Assembly: GCA_029259945.1 (NCBI GenBank)
Contig: JAJDEF010000008.1
Coordinates: 124,001-188,000, forward strand
Source of the DNA: Planctomycetota bacterium
Lineage (GTDB): Bacteria > Planctomycetota > Planctomycetia > Pirellulales > Lacipirellulaceae
Direction: 5' to 3'
DNA: 64,000 nt
Shown here: positions 1-8,519 of the stretch, one piece after another
How the letters are laid out: every line of letters starts with the position of its first letter
Numbering within the stretch: the stretch's first letter is position 1
The notes under the pieces: generated by a model
Database searches by the model: none
What the model was told of the DNA's origin: nothing
The model's input: the letters and a program-made list of their open reading frames with translations, nothing else
Position numbers and translations under genes: made by a program

Positions 1-438
1 ACGTTGATGAAAGAAAGCCTGGATTCGATTGGCATTGTTTGTCACGTAAAGCCAACTGAGTTTACGGTGCTCACCGAGATGCAGCGAAACCATAAATTCC
101 AGGCTGCTTTTGCGGGGTGGGGGAGCGGTGCTGACCCAGATTCGACTAGCAATATCTTTGTGACCGAAGCGGGTCGCAATTACGGAGGGTACTCGAACTC
201 TCGTGTGGATGATCTTTTTGAGCAGGCGCGTCGAGAGTTTGACGAAGACAAACGATACGAATTATATGGAGAGATCCACAAAGAGATGTGGGAGGATCAG
301 CCGTACACATGGCTATTTTATCGCAACTCGTTTTACGGATTCAATAAGCGTCTTAGAGGCTATAACTTCAGTCCACGGGGACCGTTTCATTATGGCCCAG
401 GTTTTAGCAGTTTCTACATGCCTGCTGCGGCCCCTTGA
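1..438 (+). CDS. Peptide-type ABC transporter substrate-binding protein, C-terminal part
   Basis: This is the last 145 codons of a gene that begins before the window. The reading frame is open from base 1. The residues match the C-terminal lobe of family 5 (SBP_bac_5, DppA/OppA/YejA-like) binding proteins: an FAGWGSGADPD segment followed by N-rich and YGGYSNSRVDDLFEQAR motifs, then the typical YGEIHKEMWEDQPYTWLFYR segment. Such proteins bind peptides or similar solutes outside the inner membrane and deliver them to a permease pair. Two permeases and a fused ATPase follow on the same strand, so it is the first visible gene of an importer operon. The solute cannot be told from this fragment, and the signal peptide is outside the window. 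Confidence 0.9.
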   Translation, partial: TLMKESLDSIGIVCHVKPTEFTVLTEMQRNHKFQAAFAGWGSGADPDSTSNIFVTEAGRNYGGYSNSRVDDLFEQARREFDEDKRYELYGEIHKEMWEDQPYTWLFYRNSFYGFNKRLRGYNFSPRGPFHYGPGFSSFYMPAAAP

Positions 439-513
439 CCGGGGAAGTCGAAAGGGAGATTTGAGTGGCGATGTTGCCAGTATGTCAGCGAGAATGGGTG
501 CGGACGGTAGAAC

Positions 514-1497
514 ATGGCTAGTTATTTAATCCGCCGCTTGGCACTGGCGTCGTTGACGTTGCTGTTGATCACGTTTGTGGTCTACGCGTTAATTCGCAAT
601 ATGCCTGGAACGCCATTGACGGCTGATCCGGCCATGATGGATCCGAGCAAGCAGATCAGCCCCGAAGAGATCGACCGACTTAATCGTTTGTATGGGCTCG
701 ATAAGCCGTGGCATGTGGCGTATTTTTCTTGGCTGAAAAATGTGGTGCAGCTCGATTTTGGACGTTCGATTAGCCAAAACAACGCGCCTGTGGCAGAGTT
801 GATTCGCGAACGCGTGCCGGCAACGATGTTGCTTTCGGTGAGTTCGTTGGTGCTGACCTATTTGCTTTCGATTCCGCTAGGTTTGTGGTCGACGGTAAAA
901 TCGGGGACTCGCACGGAACGCACGGTGAGTACGGTGCTGTATATGCTGTACTCGTTGCCTTCGTTTGTAGCGGCTCTTTTTTTGCAGATTCTTCTAGCGG
1001 TGAAACTGCAATGGCTGCCGTTGTACGGGATGAGCTCTGATAACTTCGAGACGCTGTCGACGGTGGGCAAGACGTGGGATGTTTTTCTTCACGCTTTGAT
1101 GCCGATTATCTGTTTTACGTATGGCAGCTTGGCCTACTACTCGCGATTTATACGAGCGAATATGCAAGAGGTCGTTCGGCAGGATTATATTCGGACAGCT
1201 CGGGCAAAAGGTGTTTCGCCGGGGGTAGTGGTGTGGCGGCATGCATTTCGGAACACCCTTATTCCGCTAGTGACCTTGATAGGTTTGACGTTGCCAAGTT
1301 TGTTGAGCGGGGCGGTGATTTTGGAGCAGATATTTACCTGGCCTGGGATGGGGCGGCTGTATTTCGAGGCCATTGGACGCCGCGACTATGACACCATAAT
1401 GGGGCTGACGTTGATGTTTTCGGTGCTGACCCTGTTGGGGCAATTGCTGGCAGACCTGCTGTACGCGGTGGTTGATCCGCGGGTGACTTATGATTAA
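514..1497 (+). CDS. ABC transporter permease, DppB/OppB/YejB-like
   Basis: A 327-residue inner-membrane permease of the BPD_transp_1 family. It shows an N-terminal membrane helix (LALASLTLLLITFVVYALI), the periplasmic LNRLYGLDKPWHVAYFSWL segment typical of DppB/YejB proteins, several more hydrophobic segments, and the EAA-type cytoplasmic loop near residues 225-245 (YIRTARAKGVSP) that docks on the ATPase. The ending VDPRVTYD is typical of the family. It starts at ATG 514, 75 bases after the binding-protein gene, and its last 8 bases overlap the start of the next permease, which suggests translational coupling. Family assignment is secure; the substrate is not known. Confidence 0.93.
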   Translation: MASYLIRRLALASLTLLLITFVVYALIRNMPGTPLTADPAMMDPSKQISPEEIDRLNRLYGLDKPWHVAYFSWLKNVVQLDFGRSISQNNAPVAELIRERVPATMLLSVSSLVLTYLLSIPLGLWSTVKSGTRTERTVSTVLYMLYSLPSFVAALFLQILLAVKLQWLPLYGMSSDNFETLSTVGKTWDVFLHALMPIICFTYGSLAYYSRFIRANMQEVVRQDYIRTARAKGVSPGVVVWRHAFRNTLIPLVTLIGLTLPSLLSGAVILEQIFTWPGMGRLYFEAIGRRDYDTIMGLTLMFSVLTLLGQLLADLLYAVVDPRVTYD

Positions 1498-2611
1498 GGA
1501 CCAAATGCCTGAGCCTACGAACAACATGATGATGGAAGAAAACGACCAAGCCTCGTTAGGGTTCTGGGGCGAAGCTTGGCAGCGGTTTCGTCGTCGCCGG
1601 TTGGCGATGTTGGCGTTGTGCTTCGTGGTGTTTATGTGCCTGATGGCGATGTTTGCCCCGTTGATCGTGGGGACGAAGCCGATTGTTTGCAAATACAAGG
1701 GCAACATCTACTTTCCTTGCCTTGGGTACTATAATCGGAGTTGGGAGAATCCGATCTTCAGAAAGGATCGCTTTCGGAATAGGTACCCCAAAAATCTGAA
1801 AACGAAAGACCCAGAAAGTTGGGCATTTTTTCCGCTGGTTTATCAAGATCCCTATCGCCGCGTGCGTGATGGCGAATGGGAAGATCGGCCAGGGAACCCC
1901 TCGGGAACGGACGGATCTCCGAGTCGGCTCAATTGGTTTGGTACCAATCAACAGGGATACGATGTGTTTGCCCAAATGGTGCACGGCACACAGATTGCGT
2001 TGAGTGTTGGTTTTGTGTCGATGGGGATTGCCGGGGTGATAGGTTTGACGATTGGTGCGTTGGCAGGCTATTTGGGTGGGTGGGTCGATGTGTTGTTGAG
2101 TCGGGTTATTGAGTTGGTGATGTGTATTCCTTCTCTGGTGTTGATTCTTGCACTGGTGGCGATGTTGGATGATGTGACCAATTTCCATTTGATGGCCATT
2201 GTTGGTTGCACGAGTTGGACGGGTATCGCGAGGCTTGCGCGCGCTGAGTTTTTGAAATTGAAGCAGATGGAATTTATTACAGCGGCGCGAGCCATGGGTG
2301 CGAGCCGTTGGCGCATTATGTTTCGCCACGTGCTGCGAAACTCGCTGGCCCCGGTGTTGGTGCCAATTACGTTTGGCATTGCCGCAGCGATATTGATAGA
2401 GAGTGGCCTAAGTTACTTGGGCTTTGGTGCCTCGCCACCGAACCCCAGTTGGGGGACGTTGCTCAAATCGGGCCGTTCGACGATTCAACAAACTTGGTGG
2501 CTGATTGTGTTTCCTGGGGTAGCGATTTTTTTGACTGTGTTGGCTTATAATTTGATTGGTGAAGGGTTGCAGGAAGCAACCGATCCGCGGTTACGGCAAG
2601 ATAGCCATTGA
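1490..2611 (+). CDS. ABC transporter permease, YejE-like
   Basis: A 373-residue permease that pairs with the one upstream. After the first membrane helix (about residues 37-60) there is an unusually long extracytoplasmic insert of about 95 residues (YKGNIYFPCLGYY, then WAFFPLVYQDPY). This precedes the conserved WFGTNQQGYDVFAQMVHG motif and the remaining helices. From memory, such an insert is typical of YejE, the permease of the microcin C/peptide importer, more than of plain DppC. The EAA loop (FITAARAMGAS) and the ending EGLQEATDPRLRQ fit the family. The chosen start overlaps the previous stop; a later ATG at 1505 is possible. Confidence 0.92.
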   Translation: MIKDQMPEPTNNMMMEENDQASLGFWGEAWQRFRRRRLAMLALCFVVFMCLMAMFAPLIVGTKPIVCKYKGNIYFPCLGYYNRSWENPIFRKDRFRNRYPKNLKTKDPESWAFFPLVYQDPYRRVRDGEWEDRPGNPSGTDGSPSRLNWFGTNQQGYDVFAQMVHGTQIALSVGFVSMGIAGVIGLTIGALAGYLGGWVDVLLSRVIELVMCIPSLVLILALVAMLDDVTNFHLMAIVGCTSWTGIARLARAEFLKLKQMEFITAARAMGASRWRIMFRHVLRNSLAPVLVPITFGIAAAILIESGLSYLGFGASPPNPSWGTLLKSGRSTIQQTWWLIVFPGVAIFLTVLAYNLIGEGLQEATDPRLRQDSH

Positions 2612-2615
2612 GCAA

Positions 2616-2643
2616 TGTGGAATGACGAATGCGGAATGACGAA
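2616..2643. repeat. Two direct 14-bp repeats
   Basis: Two adjacent 14-bp units, TGTGGAATGACGAA and TGCGGAATGACGAA, lie just after the permease stop codon. They differ at one base. They are simple tandem sequence with no open gene. Confidence 0.8.
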
Positions 2644-2705
2644 GCTGAGAGAGGGTTTTTAGAAAAAGTGGTTGACTTGCAATCGAATGTAGCGCTAATC
2701 TTTCC

Positions 2706-2761
2706 TGACCCCTGACCCCTGACCCCTGACCCCTGACCCCTGACCCCTGACCCCTGACCCC
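2706..2761. repeat. Heptamer tandem repeat, eight copies of TGACCCC
   Basis: Eight perfect copies of TGACCCC run from 2706 to 2761 and stop two bases before the ATG of the ATPase gene. No purine-rich ribosome site fits between the array and the ATG, so the array takes the place of the normal leader. Because 7 is not a multiple of 3, the TGA triplets put stops in all three forward frames. Confidence 0.95.
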
Positions 2762-2763
2762 TT

Positions 2764-4629
2764 ATGTCACAAGCAGTAATCGATGTTAACGATCTTCGGA
2801 CCTACTTTCACACCGACGAGGGAGTGGTGCGTGCGGTGGATGGGGTGACGTTTCGCGTGGATGCTGGGCATACGCTGGGCATTGTTGGTGAAAGCGGTTC
2901 GGGCAAGTCGGTGACTTCGCTATCGGTGATGCAGTTGTTGGCATCGTCGGCGAAGATTGAGTCGGGCAAGATTGCACTGCTAGGGAAAGATTTGGTGGGG
3001 TTGCCCGAGCCCGAGATGCGGGGCATTCGTGGCAAAGAGATCAGCATGATCTTTCAGGAGCCGATGACTTCGCTTAATCCGGTGTTTACGGTAGGCAATC
3101 AGGTTGCTGAAGCAATTATTCTGCATCAGGGGAGTAGTAAAGAAGAAGCTCGGCAGCGGACGATCGAGTTGTTTCGCGAAGTGGGCATCCCCGAGCCTGA
3201 GCAGCGCGTCGATTCGTATCCGCATCAGATGTCGGGAGGGCAGAAGCAGCGGGTGATGATTGCGATGGCGCTGTCTTGCAATCCAAAGCTGTTGATTGCC
3301 GACGAGCCGACGACTGCTCTGGATGTGACTATCCAGGCACAAATTCTTGACATGCTACGGGAACTTCGCGACCAACGTGGGATGGCGATTTTGTTTATTA
3401 CCCATGATTTGGGGGTCATTGCAGAGATCGCCGACGAAGTGTTGGTGATGTACCAGGGCGAAATGGTTGAGTACGGGCCGGTGCTAGATATCTTTGCCAG
3501 TCCCAAGCACCCGTATACCAAGGGTCTGTTGGCCTGTCGGCCGCGGCTGGATAGTGAGTACCGCCGTTTGCCGACGGTAGACGACTTTATGGAAGCCGAA
3601 GAGGTGGAAGGCCATCTGCAAGTCGTCGAAAAGCAGATGGATAATGCACGGCTGAAGGAGCTTACGGAGCATGGCCGTGGGCGACTTTTGCACAGCAAGT
3701 CGGAGCTGACCGAAATGGGACATCCCTGGGACCACACACCCAGAGATGCGGACACAACAGCCATCGACGCGGGGACGAAACCGCACCTAGAGGTAGAAGA
3801 TCTCAAGGTACATTTTCCCGTTCGTCGGGGGATTTTGTCGCGAGTGGTCGACCACGTTCGTGCAGTGGATGGAATTAGTTTTCGGGTGTATCGCGGGCAG
3901 ACGCTTGGACTGGTGGGTGAGTCGGGATGTGGTAAGACGACCGCCGGACGGGCGATCTTGCGACTGATTGAACCCACGGGTGGTTGCGTGCGATTTGATG
4001 GGGTTGATCTTTCGACATTGGGAACTCGGAAACTACGTGAGATGCGCAGCCGCATGCAGATCATCTTTCAAGATCCGTATGGTTCGCTGAATCCACGAAT
4101 GACGATTGAGTCGACACTGACCGAGCCGATGGTGATCCAAGGGATTGGGGGATCACGGAAAGATCGACGAGATCGAGCAGCCGCATTGCTGGAAGAAGTT
4201 GGTATGTCGTCGATTCACTTGCGACGCTACCCGCATGAATTTTCTGGTGGGCAGCGTCAGCGGATTTGTATTGCCCGGGCGATTGCCGTCGAGCCGGAGT
4301 TTATTATTTGCGACGAGGCGGTGTCGGCCCTGGATGTTTCCGTACAGGCACAGGTATTGAATCTTCTGAACGATTTGCAGGACAAGCGAGGCTTGACTTA
4401 CATCTTTATCAGCCATGACCTTAGCGTTGTGAAGTTTATGGCTGACATGATGGCGGTGATGAATCAAGGCAAGATTGTGGAGTTTGGCCCGTCGCAAGCG
4501 ATCTATGCTGAACCTCGTGAGGAGTATACTCGCCGTTTGATTAGCGCCACGCCGAACGACGATTTGGAGCATATTCGTCATCTAGTCGAGCAAAGAAAGC
4601 AGCGACGTCAGGCGGCTAGCTCGACTTAG
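2764..4629 (+). CDS. Fused double ABC ATPase of the peptide importer, YejF-like
   Basis: A 621-residue protein with two complete nucleotide-binding domains, powering the importer encoded upstream. The first half has Walker A GESGSGKS (near residue 42), Q-loop [10 protein letters not shown], signature MSGGQKQR, Walker [13 protein letters not shown] and the switch histidine in ITHDLG. A charged linker of about 70 residues follows. The second half has [39 protein letters not shown] and ISHDLS. Each half ends in an oligopeptide-ATPase tail ([18 protein letters not shown]). Most Dpp/Opp systems use two separate ATPases; the fused form together with the YejE-like insert points to a YejABEF-type system. 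The start lies two bases after a heptamer array. Confidence 0.95.
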   Translation: MSQAVIDVNDLRTYFHTDEGVVRAVDGVTFRVDAGHTLGIVGESGSGKSVTSLSVMQLLASSAKIESGKIALLGKDLVGLPEPEMRGIRGKEISMIFQEPMTSLNPVFTVGNQVAEAIILHQGSSKEEARQRTIELFREVGIPEPEQRVDSYPHQMSGGQKQRVMIAMALSCNPKLLIADEPTTALDVTIQAQILDMLRELRDQRGMAILFITHDLGVIAEIADEVLVMYQGEMVEYGPVLDIFASPKHPYTKGLLACRPRLDSEYRRLPTVDDFMEAEEVEGHLQVVEKQMDNARLKELTEHGRGRLLHSKSELTEMGHPWDHTPRDADTTAIDAGTKPHLEVEDLKVHFPVRRGILSRVVDHVRAVDGISFRVYRGQTLGLVGESGCGKTTAGRAILRLIEPTGGCVRFDGVDLSTLGTRKLREMRSRMQIIFQDPYGSLNPRMTIESTLTEPMVIQGIGGSRKDRRDRAAALLEEVGMSSIHLRRYPHEFSGGQRQRICIARAIAVEPEFIICDEAVSALDVSVQAQVLNLLNDLQDKRGLTYIFISHDLSVVKFMADMMAVMNQGKIVEFGPSQAIYAEPREEYTRRLISATPNDDLEHIRHLVEQRKQRRQAASST

Positions 4630-4633
4630 CGGA

Positions 4634-4649
4634 TTTCTGATATCAGAAA
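4634..4649. other. Perfect 16-bp palindrome after the importer operon
   Basis: TTTCTGATATCAGAAA is a perfect palindrome five bases after the ATPase stop codon and just before a large hairpin. It could be a protein-binding site or part of the transcript end; nothing decides between these. Confidence 0.5.
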
Positions 4650-4653
4650 ATGA

Positions 4654-4703
4654 CAAAACCGCGTGGAAAGCCTGAGGGGACTAGGCTTTCGCACGCGGTT
4701 TTG
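4654..4703 (+). terminator. Long hairpin closing the ABC importer operon
   Basis: The arms pair over about 20 bp with one bulged G: CAAAACCGCGTGGAAAGCCT on the left and AGGCTTTC-G-CACGCGGTTTTG on the right, with a loop of nine bases. It sits 25 bases after the ATPase stop. The run of four Ts lies inside the right arm, so it resembles a bidirectional terminator more than a classical one. Confidence 0.65.
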
Positions 4704-4907
4704 CGTAGGAGGGACTTCTCGTTTGGAATAGGACGACGCATGTCTTGGTCCGAAAAATTCAGATTACTGCCAAGGAAGCCATAAGTGATTTGTATGAAAC
4801 CAGTTGCAATAAATTGGACTGCAGAAGCGAAAGGGTTCCCCTGGTGGGATGGGGGTAAATTTCAACATAAGAGACCAGGGCATGTTGCGAGAGAGCAACA
4901 GAGAGGC

Positions 4908-5906
4908 TCACCTGCTGGCGTGTACTAATGGGCCCGCAGGGCCCACTTCGCTACGTCCTAGGACGACATCTTGGGCGTGGCGTCCGGCGGCGTGCTTTCG
5001 ATCTTCGTTGAGATAGAGGTGGTCGATGTTTTCTTGCGACAGAAACAGCTTGATATATCGGCTGCTGAGATCTTGAAAAAGAACGTTCTGACCGCAACCC
5101 TCGTGGTTGGCGCTTTGGAAGCCTGCGACCGAGAGACTGGGAGTATCCGCCATCATGGGCGCGGTATTTAGTCGGACAAAACGGACTTGGCGATAGGTAC
5201 CCGCTCTGTCGTTATAGCCCAGGCGATAAGCATAGCTACCCGCCATGAGTTTTTGGACTCGTGCGAGAACCTCTGTCGACATGGCGTCGAGTTGTTTTTG
5301 GGTGGGGATTTGTAATCGTACGCGGCCAGCGAAGACGTCGTCGGCGAGGGGCGAGGAAGGACAGACGAGCAATTCGGCCAGTTGTTGGCGGTCGAGGATG
5401 CCACTGTCGGCAAGTTTGATGACAAAGATACCGGCATTTTCATTCGATTTCACGTGTGGCAGGCCGTGGCCAAACTTGTCGGCGTATTCAACCAGAGAAA
5501 CGCCCAGCTGGTAGAGGTTGTTTTGGCAATCTATTCGTCTGGCCGAGTCGCGACTATCTCGCAGGGCGGGTAGGAGGAGTGAGGCACCAACGATCAGTAC
5601 TAGGACAGCAACGGCGAGATCGGTAATGGAATAGCGTTTTTTACCGACAAGACCATCGCGAGATTCGGTGAGGGTGGCCGACTTGTGATTGGTACCAGTG
5701 TTATGGCGAACAAAAGTACAGGTTCGATTGACGAGGTCGCTGGGAGGGAGAGCGTTTTTAGGATCGGTGGCGTACTCTTGCATACACCGGCGAAGTCGCT
5801 CTAACTCGTTTTTCCAGATGGGGTCGTTTTCTAGCCGCTCCTCAATACGTTGGCGTTCTTGCGGAGGAACGTCGTCCAAGAGATAGGCAAGGAGTGAGTC
5901 TCTCAT
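4908..5906 (-). CDS. Membrane anti-sigma-like protein with a DUF1559-like (pseudopilin-like) outer domain
   Basis: A 332-residue protein encoded just downstream of an ECF sigma factor on the same strand. Residues 1-70 resemble the short helical N-terminus of planctomycete anti-sigma proteins (LLAYLLDDVPPQERQRIEERL). A single membrane helix follows near residues 93-115. The rest looks like planctomycete DUF1559 proteins: directly after the helix comes a SARRIDCQNNLYQLG motif like the one after the pseudopilin helix in that family, and the end (LYLNEDRKHAAGRHAQDVVLG) matches their usual C-terminus. I infer a regulator that holds the sigma factor at the membrane and senses something outside the cytoplasm. 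I see no zinc-binding HxxxCxxC motif in the N-terminal part. Confidence 0.7.
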   Translation of the reverse strand: MRDSLLAYLLDDVPPQERQRIEERLENDPIWKNELERLRRCMQEYATDPKNALPPSDLVNRTCTFVRHNTGTNHKSATLTESRDGLVGKKRYSITDLAVAVLVLIVGASLLLPALRDSRDSARRIDCQNNLYQLGVSLVEYADKFGHGLPHVKSNENAGIFVIKLADSGILDRQQLAELLVCPSSPLADDVFAGRVRLQIPTQKQLDAMSTEVLARVQKLMAGSYAYRLGYNDRAGTYRQVRFVRLNTAPMMADTPSLSVAGFQSANHEGCGQNVLFQDLSSRYIKLFLSQENIDHLYLNEDRKHAAGRHAQDVVLGRSEVGPAGPLVHASR

Positions 5907-5908
5907 TT

Positions 5909-5925
5909 CCTGGGAGCCTCCCAGG
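5909..5925 (-). promoter_or_regulatory. Palindrome masking the ribosome-binding site of the anti-sigma-like gene
   Basis: On the minus strand the 17 bases CCTGGGAGGCTCCCAGG form a palindrome three bases before the start codon. The only good Shine-Dalgarno sequence, GGGAGG at 5917-5922, lies inside it at a normal distance of about 10 bases. Folding would hide this site. Confidence 0.5.
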
Positions 5926-5932
5926 TGTAAAA

Positions 5933-5967
5933 CACAAGCCTGACACCTTCGAAGGCGTCAGGCTTGT
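5933..5967 (-). terminator. Terminator-like hairpin between the sigma and anti-sigma-like genes
   Basis: The arms CACAAGCCTGAC and GTCAGGCTTGTG pair, with an inner CCTTCGAAGG that also pairs. Read on the minus strand it is followed by TTTT. It lies 74 bases after the sigma stop codon and before the anti-sigma-like gene, so it could lower expression of the second gene. Confidence 0.7.
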
Positions 5968-6041
5968 GAATAAACTTAGAGGCAGCGAGGCAGGGCACCC
6001 ATTGGTAGGTTGCCATCAAGCCCAGCATCCAACCTAAATGT

Positions 6042-6710
6042 TTAAGAACGTGAGGCAAGGTGGAATTCGCGCCACGACTGACCCAATTGTCGAATCGCGG
6101 AGTGAAGTCGACTCTTGACTGTACCGACTGGTACCGACATGACCCTAGCGGCATCACGATACTTCATCCCCCGAAAGTAAACCAGTCTGACGGCGTTCTG
6201 CAAAGGATCTGGCAATCCGGCCACTTCGTCACGAACCCACGCGGCTCGTTCTTGGCTTTCGACGACCTCGAAGGGACTGGAGTCCTTGGTGGCAACAACC
6301 TCCATGAGGGCCCCAACATCCTCGCCTCCGGCACTATGCGTCTGGTCGAGACTCAGGCGTCGGTGACGGCGGTTTCGACGTTGGGCGTCGATCGCTTGGT
6401 TGGTTGCAATCGTGTAGAGCCAGGGGCGGAATTTGCGACCGGGCTCAAATAGATCGCGTTTCAAATGTACTTGCAGGAAGGTAGTCTGAAAAACGTCTTC
6501 TGCCATCGCTGCATCAGACAAAAAACGCCTTAGGTAGTTGTATAGTTCTCGTTCGTAGCGGGAAACTAGCTCAGAGAATACGGTCGAGCTTTCGGTCGAC
6601 TGATACTCGATGAGTAGCTCTTCGTCACTAAAACTGCCCATAAGACGCTGCGAAGCAGCGGTGGATGGGGTGGTCGTTTCGGTCAAATCTTCCTTGTGGT
6701 GCTTTATCAT
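6042..6710 (-). CDS. ECF-type RNA polymerase sigma factor
   Basis: A 222-residue extracytoplasmic-function sigma factor. Region 2 lies around residues 45-115 (SRYERELYNYLRRFL, AMAEDVFQTTFLQVH, then FRPWLYTIATNQAIDAQRR). Region 4 lies around residues 160-212, with the recognition helix near YRDAARVMSVPVGTVKSRL. The start at ATG 6710 is chosen because GAGGAG lies nine bases upstream; the frame stays open for 54 more codons, but that part looks unlike a sigma factor. It recruits core polymerase to stress-type promoters. The next gene on this strand looks like its membrane anti-sigma partner, separated by a terminator-like hairpin. Confidence 0.92.
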   Translation of the reverse strand: MIKHHKEDLTETTTPSTAASQRLMGSFSDEELLIEYQSTESSTVFSELVSRYERELYNYLRRFLSDAAMAEDVFQTTFLQVHLKRDLFEPGRKFRPWLYTIATNQAIDAQRRNRRHRRLSLDQTHSAGGEDVGALMEVVATKDSSPFEVVESQERAAWVRDEVAGLPDPLQNAVRLVYFRGMKYRDAARVMSVPVGTVKSRLHSAIRQLGQSWREFHLASRS

Positions 6711-7382
6711 TTCTACGAACTCCTCGTACCGAGAGTTCGACGATAACCAGGAGAAAATCCTTTCTCCCTTCCGTCCGATATAAAATCCGCTGACCCTCAC
6801 CAGTAAACCGAGGCGAATCCATGGGTTGCGAAAAGTGTGGCGCCGGTCGTCAAAAGCCAAATTTTGCCACATTTCCCCGCTGCGGGGTAATTTTTGCAGG
6901 TGGCCAACTTGGCACTTGACTCGTGTTCCGTAGTGAAAAGCAACTTCTGTGCCACTAGGTAAAACGGAGTTCCATTTTACCTAGCTAGCAAACCCCCAAC
7001 TACTGAATAGCCAATCTCTTACGCAGGACAGTGGGGTGTTCGTTCGGAAAAATCGATATAATTTTTCGTCTGTCATTATTGCAAAAAGCGATAGAGAGAA
7101 CAGAGTTTTTTCTTAATTTTGGGAGCAGTTGTGATCAATTTTGCTACGTTTGTCTCATTCTGCGTGGCCCCTATGATGGGGGGATGGTTTTCCCCAAGTG
7201 GAGTTTGGTCGTACTGGTTTCTCTGGCATTAGGCGGGTTTTCTGGGGGAATAAGAGCAAAGGCTGCATTGCCTTTTGCCAGCAAGCGACCCAGACTTGCG
7301 CATGTGGGTACCTGGGAATTTACCGCCGAATTTAGTTTTCTTAATTGTCGTGACCGAACGAGACAAGGGTGGGATGGCGTGC
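6711..7382. other. Spacer upstream of the sigma factor gene, no convincing gene
   Basis: About 670 bases between the sigma gene and the 3-prime end of dprA. It holds an inverted repeat (6955-6984) and presumably the sigma promoter. A plus-strand frame starting at ATG 7184 after a run of Gs would begin with a signal-peptide-like stretch, but its later residues look random and it runs into dprA in the opposite direction, so it is not called as a gene. Confidence 0.5.
6955..6984. promoter_or_regulatory. Perfect 10-bp inverted repeat upstream of the sigma gene
   Basis: CTAGGTAAAA and TTTTACCTAG are separated by ten bases. The element lies about 245 bases upstream of the sigma start codon. It could be an operator or the end of an RNA; no T-run follows on either strand beyond the arms. 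Confidence 0.45.
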
Positions 7383-8507
7383 TTAAACCCGTGCGACACG
7401 GTTGCCACCCATGCGGCGGATGAGGCCGCGCATTTCGAGGACGTGGATGGTCGACAGCACTCGGTGGACGGCTAGCCCGCTGGCGACGGTGACGTCGTCG
7501 ATAAGAGAACCTTGGGTATCGATTGCGCGGAGCACTTTTTGTTCAATTTCGTTGAGTGTTACTTCGGCGGGGACTCGCAGGATAGTGCCATCTTTTTGCT
7601 CAGCCTCATGAGCCATCGGGCCAAGTTCTTCAAGGACGTCGTCGATCGAAGTGACAAGTTTGGCGCCGTCGCGTAGCAGTTGATGCGGGCCATGCGAGAG
7701 ACGACTATCGATGGGGCCTGGCACAGCAAAGACTTCACGGTTTTGCTCCCATGCGTGTCGGGCGGTAATGAGAGCGCCTGAGCGATCGGCAGCTTCTACC
7801 ACAATCGTGCCGAGAGTCATGCCGCTGATAATACGGTTGCGTTGAGGAAACATCCCGCTGATTGGAGGCATCGTAGGGGCGGCTTCGCTAAGTACGCATC
7901 CTTGTTGCGAGATTCGATCAGCTAGGTTTGCATTTTCGGGCGGATAGGGTTTGAGCACCCCGCTGGCTAAAACGGCGATAGTACGTCCCCCGGCTTCAAG
8001 GACAGCGTGATGGACAGCGCTGTCGATTCCTCGAGCCATGCCACTGACTACGGTAAATCCGGCCGTGGAGAGACTAGAAGCGAGTTGTGTTGCTTGCTTG
8101 ATGCCGTAACGGGTGGCATGACGGGTACCGACGATGGCGATGGCAAGGCGGTCGACGGGCAGTAGGTTTCCGCGAGCGAACAGCACCCCGGGCGGGTCGT
8201 CGATTTCGCGAAGCAAGGGAGGGTACTCGGCGCTCGATTCAAGGAGAATCCCGATGTTATTTTCGTGGCAAAGTTGAATTTGTGCGTCGACATCAATTTC
8301 TTGCTCGGCGAGTACAATCTGTTTGGCAAGTTTTGGGCCAATGCCAGAGACCGATTGCAAGTCAGATGAAGAAGCGGCGAGGATGCTTGCGGGCGAGCCA
8401 AAACGGGCCAGAAGACGCTGTCGCATTAGGGGGCCAATGCCGGGAACCATCGCCAGTCGTAATTGTTGGCGGATGGTGGCGTCGTGGTTGAGATGTGTTT
8501 CGCTCAC
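7383..8507 (-). CDS. dprA: DNA processing protein DprA (Smf)
   Basis: A 374-residue cytoplasmic protein that protects incoming single-stranded DNA and loads RecA during natural transformation. An N-terminal helix-hairpin-helix-like part (MVPGIGPLMRQRLLARFGS, then SVSGIGPKLAKQI) precedes the Rossmann-like core, which shows VGTRHATRYG, FTVVSGMARGIDSAVHHAVL, GRTIAVLASG and AVPGPIDSRLSHGPHQLLRDGA. A C-terminal winged-helix-like part (LRAIDTQGSLIDDVTVASGL) completes the long form of the family. It starts with GTG 12 bases after aroB ends on the same strand, so the two are probably co-transcribed. DprA also occurs in bacteria not known to be transformable. Confidence 0.96.
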   Translation of the reverse strand: MSETHLNHDATIRQQLRLAMVPGIGPLMRQRLLARFGSPASILAASSSDLQSVSGIGPKLAKQIVLAEQEIDVDAQIQLCHENNIGILLESSAEYPPLLREIDDPPGVLFARGNLLPVDRLAIAIVGTRHATRYGIKQATQLASSLSTAGFTVVSGMARGIDSAVHHAVLEAGGRTIAVLASGVLKPYPPENANLADRISQQGCVLSEAAPTMPPISGMFPQRNRIISGMTLGTIVVEAADRSGALITARHAWEQNREVFAVPGPIDSRLSHGPHQLLRDGAKLVTSIDDVLEELGPMAHEAEQKDGTILRVPAEVTLNEIEQKVLRAIDTQGSLIDDVTVASGLAVHRVLSTIHVLEMRGLIRRMGGNRVARV

Positions 8508-8519
8508 AGGCTTAGTGCC

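Noticed and set aside
1556-2329. A 257-codon minus-strand frame opposite the second permease
   Set aside because: Composition heavy in His, Gln and Thr, typical of an antisense shadow; the permease frame is certain.
3225-4064. A 279-codon minus-strand frame opposite the ABC ATPase
   Set aside because: Serine-rich shadow of the conserved ATPase codons with no family resemblance.
7184-7423. Plus-strand frame with a signal-peptide-like start near dprA
   Set aside because: Later residues look random and the frame runs 41 bases into dprA on the other strand.
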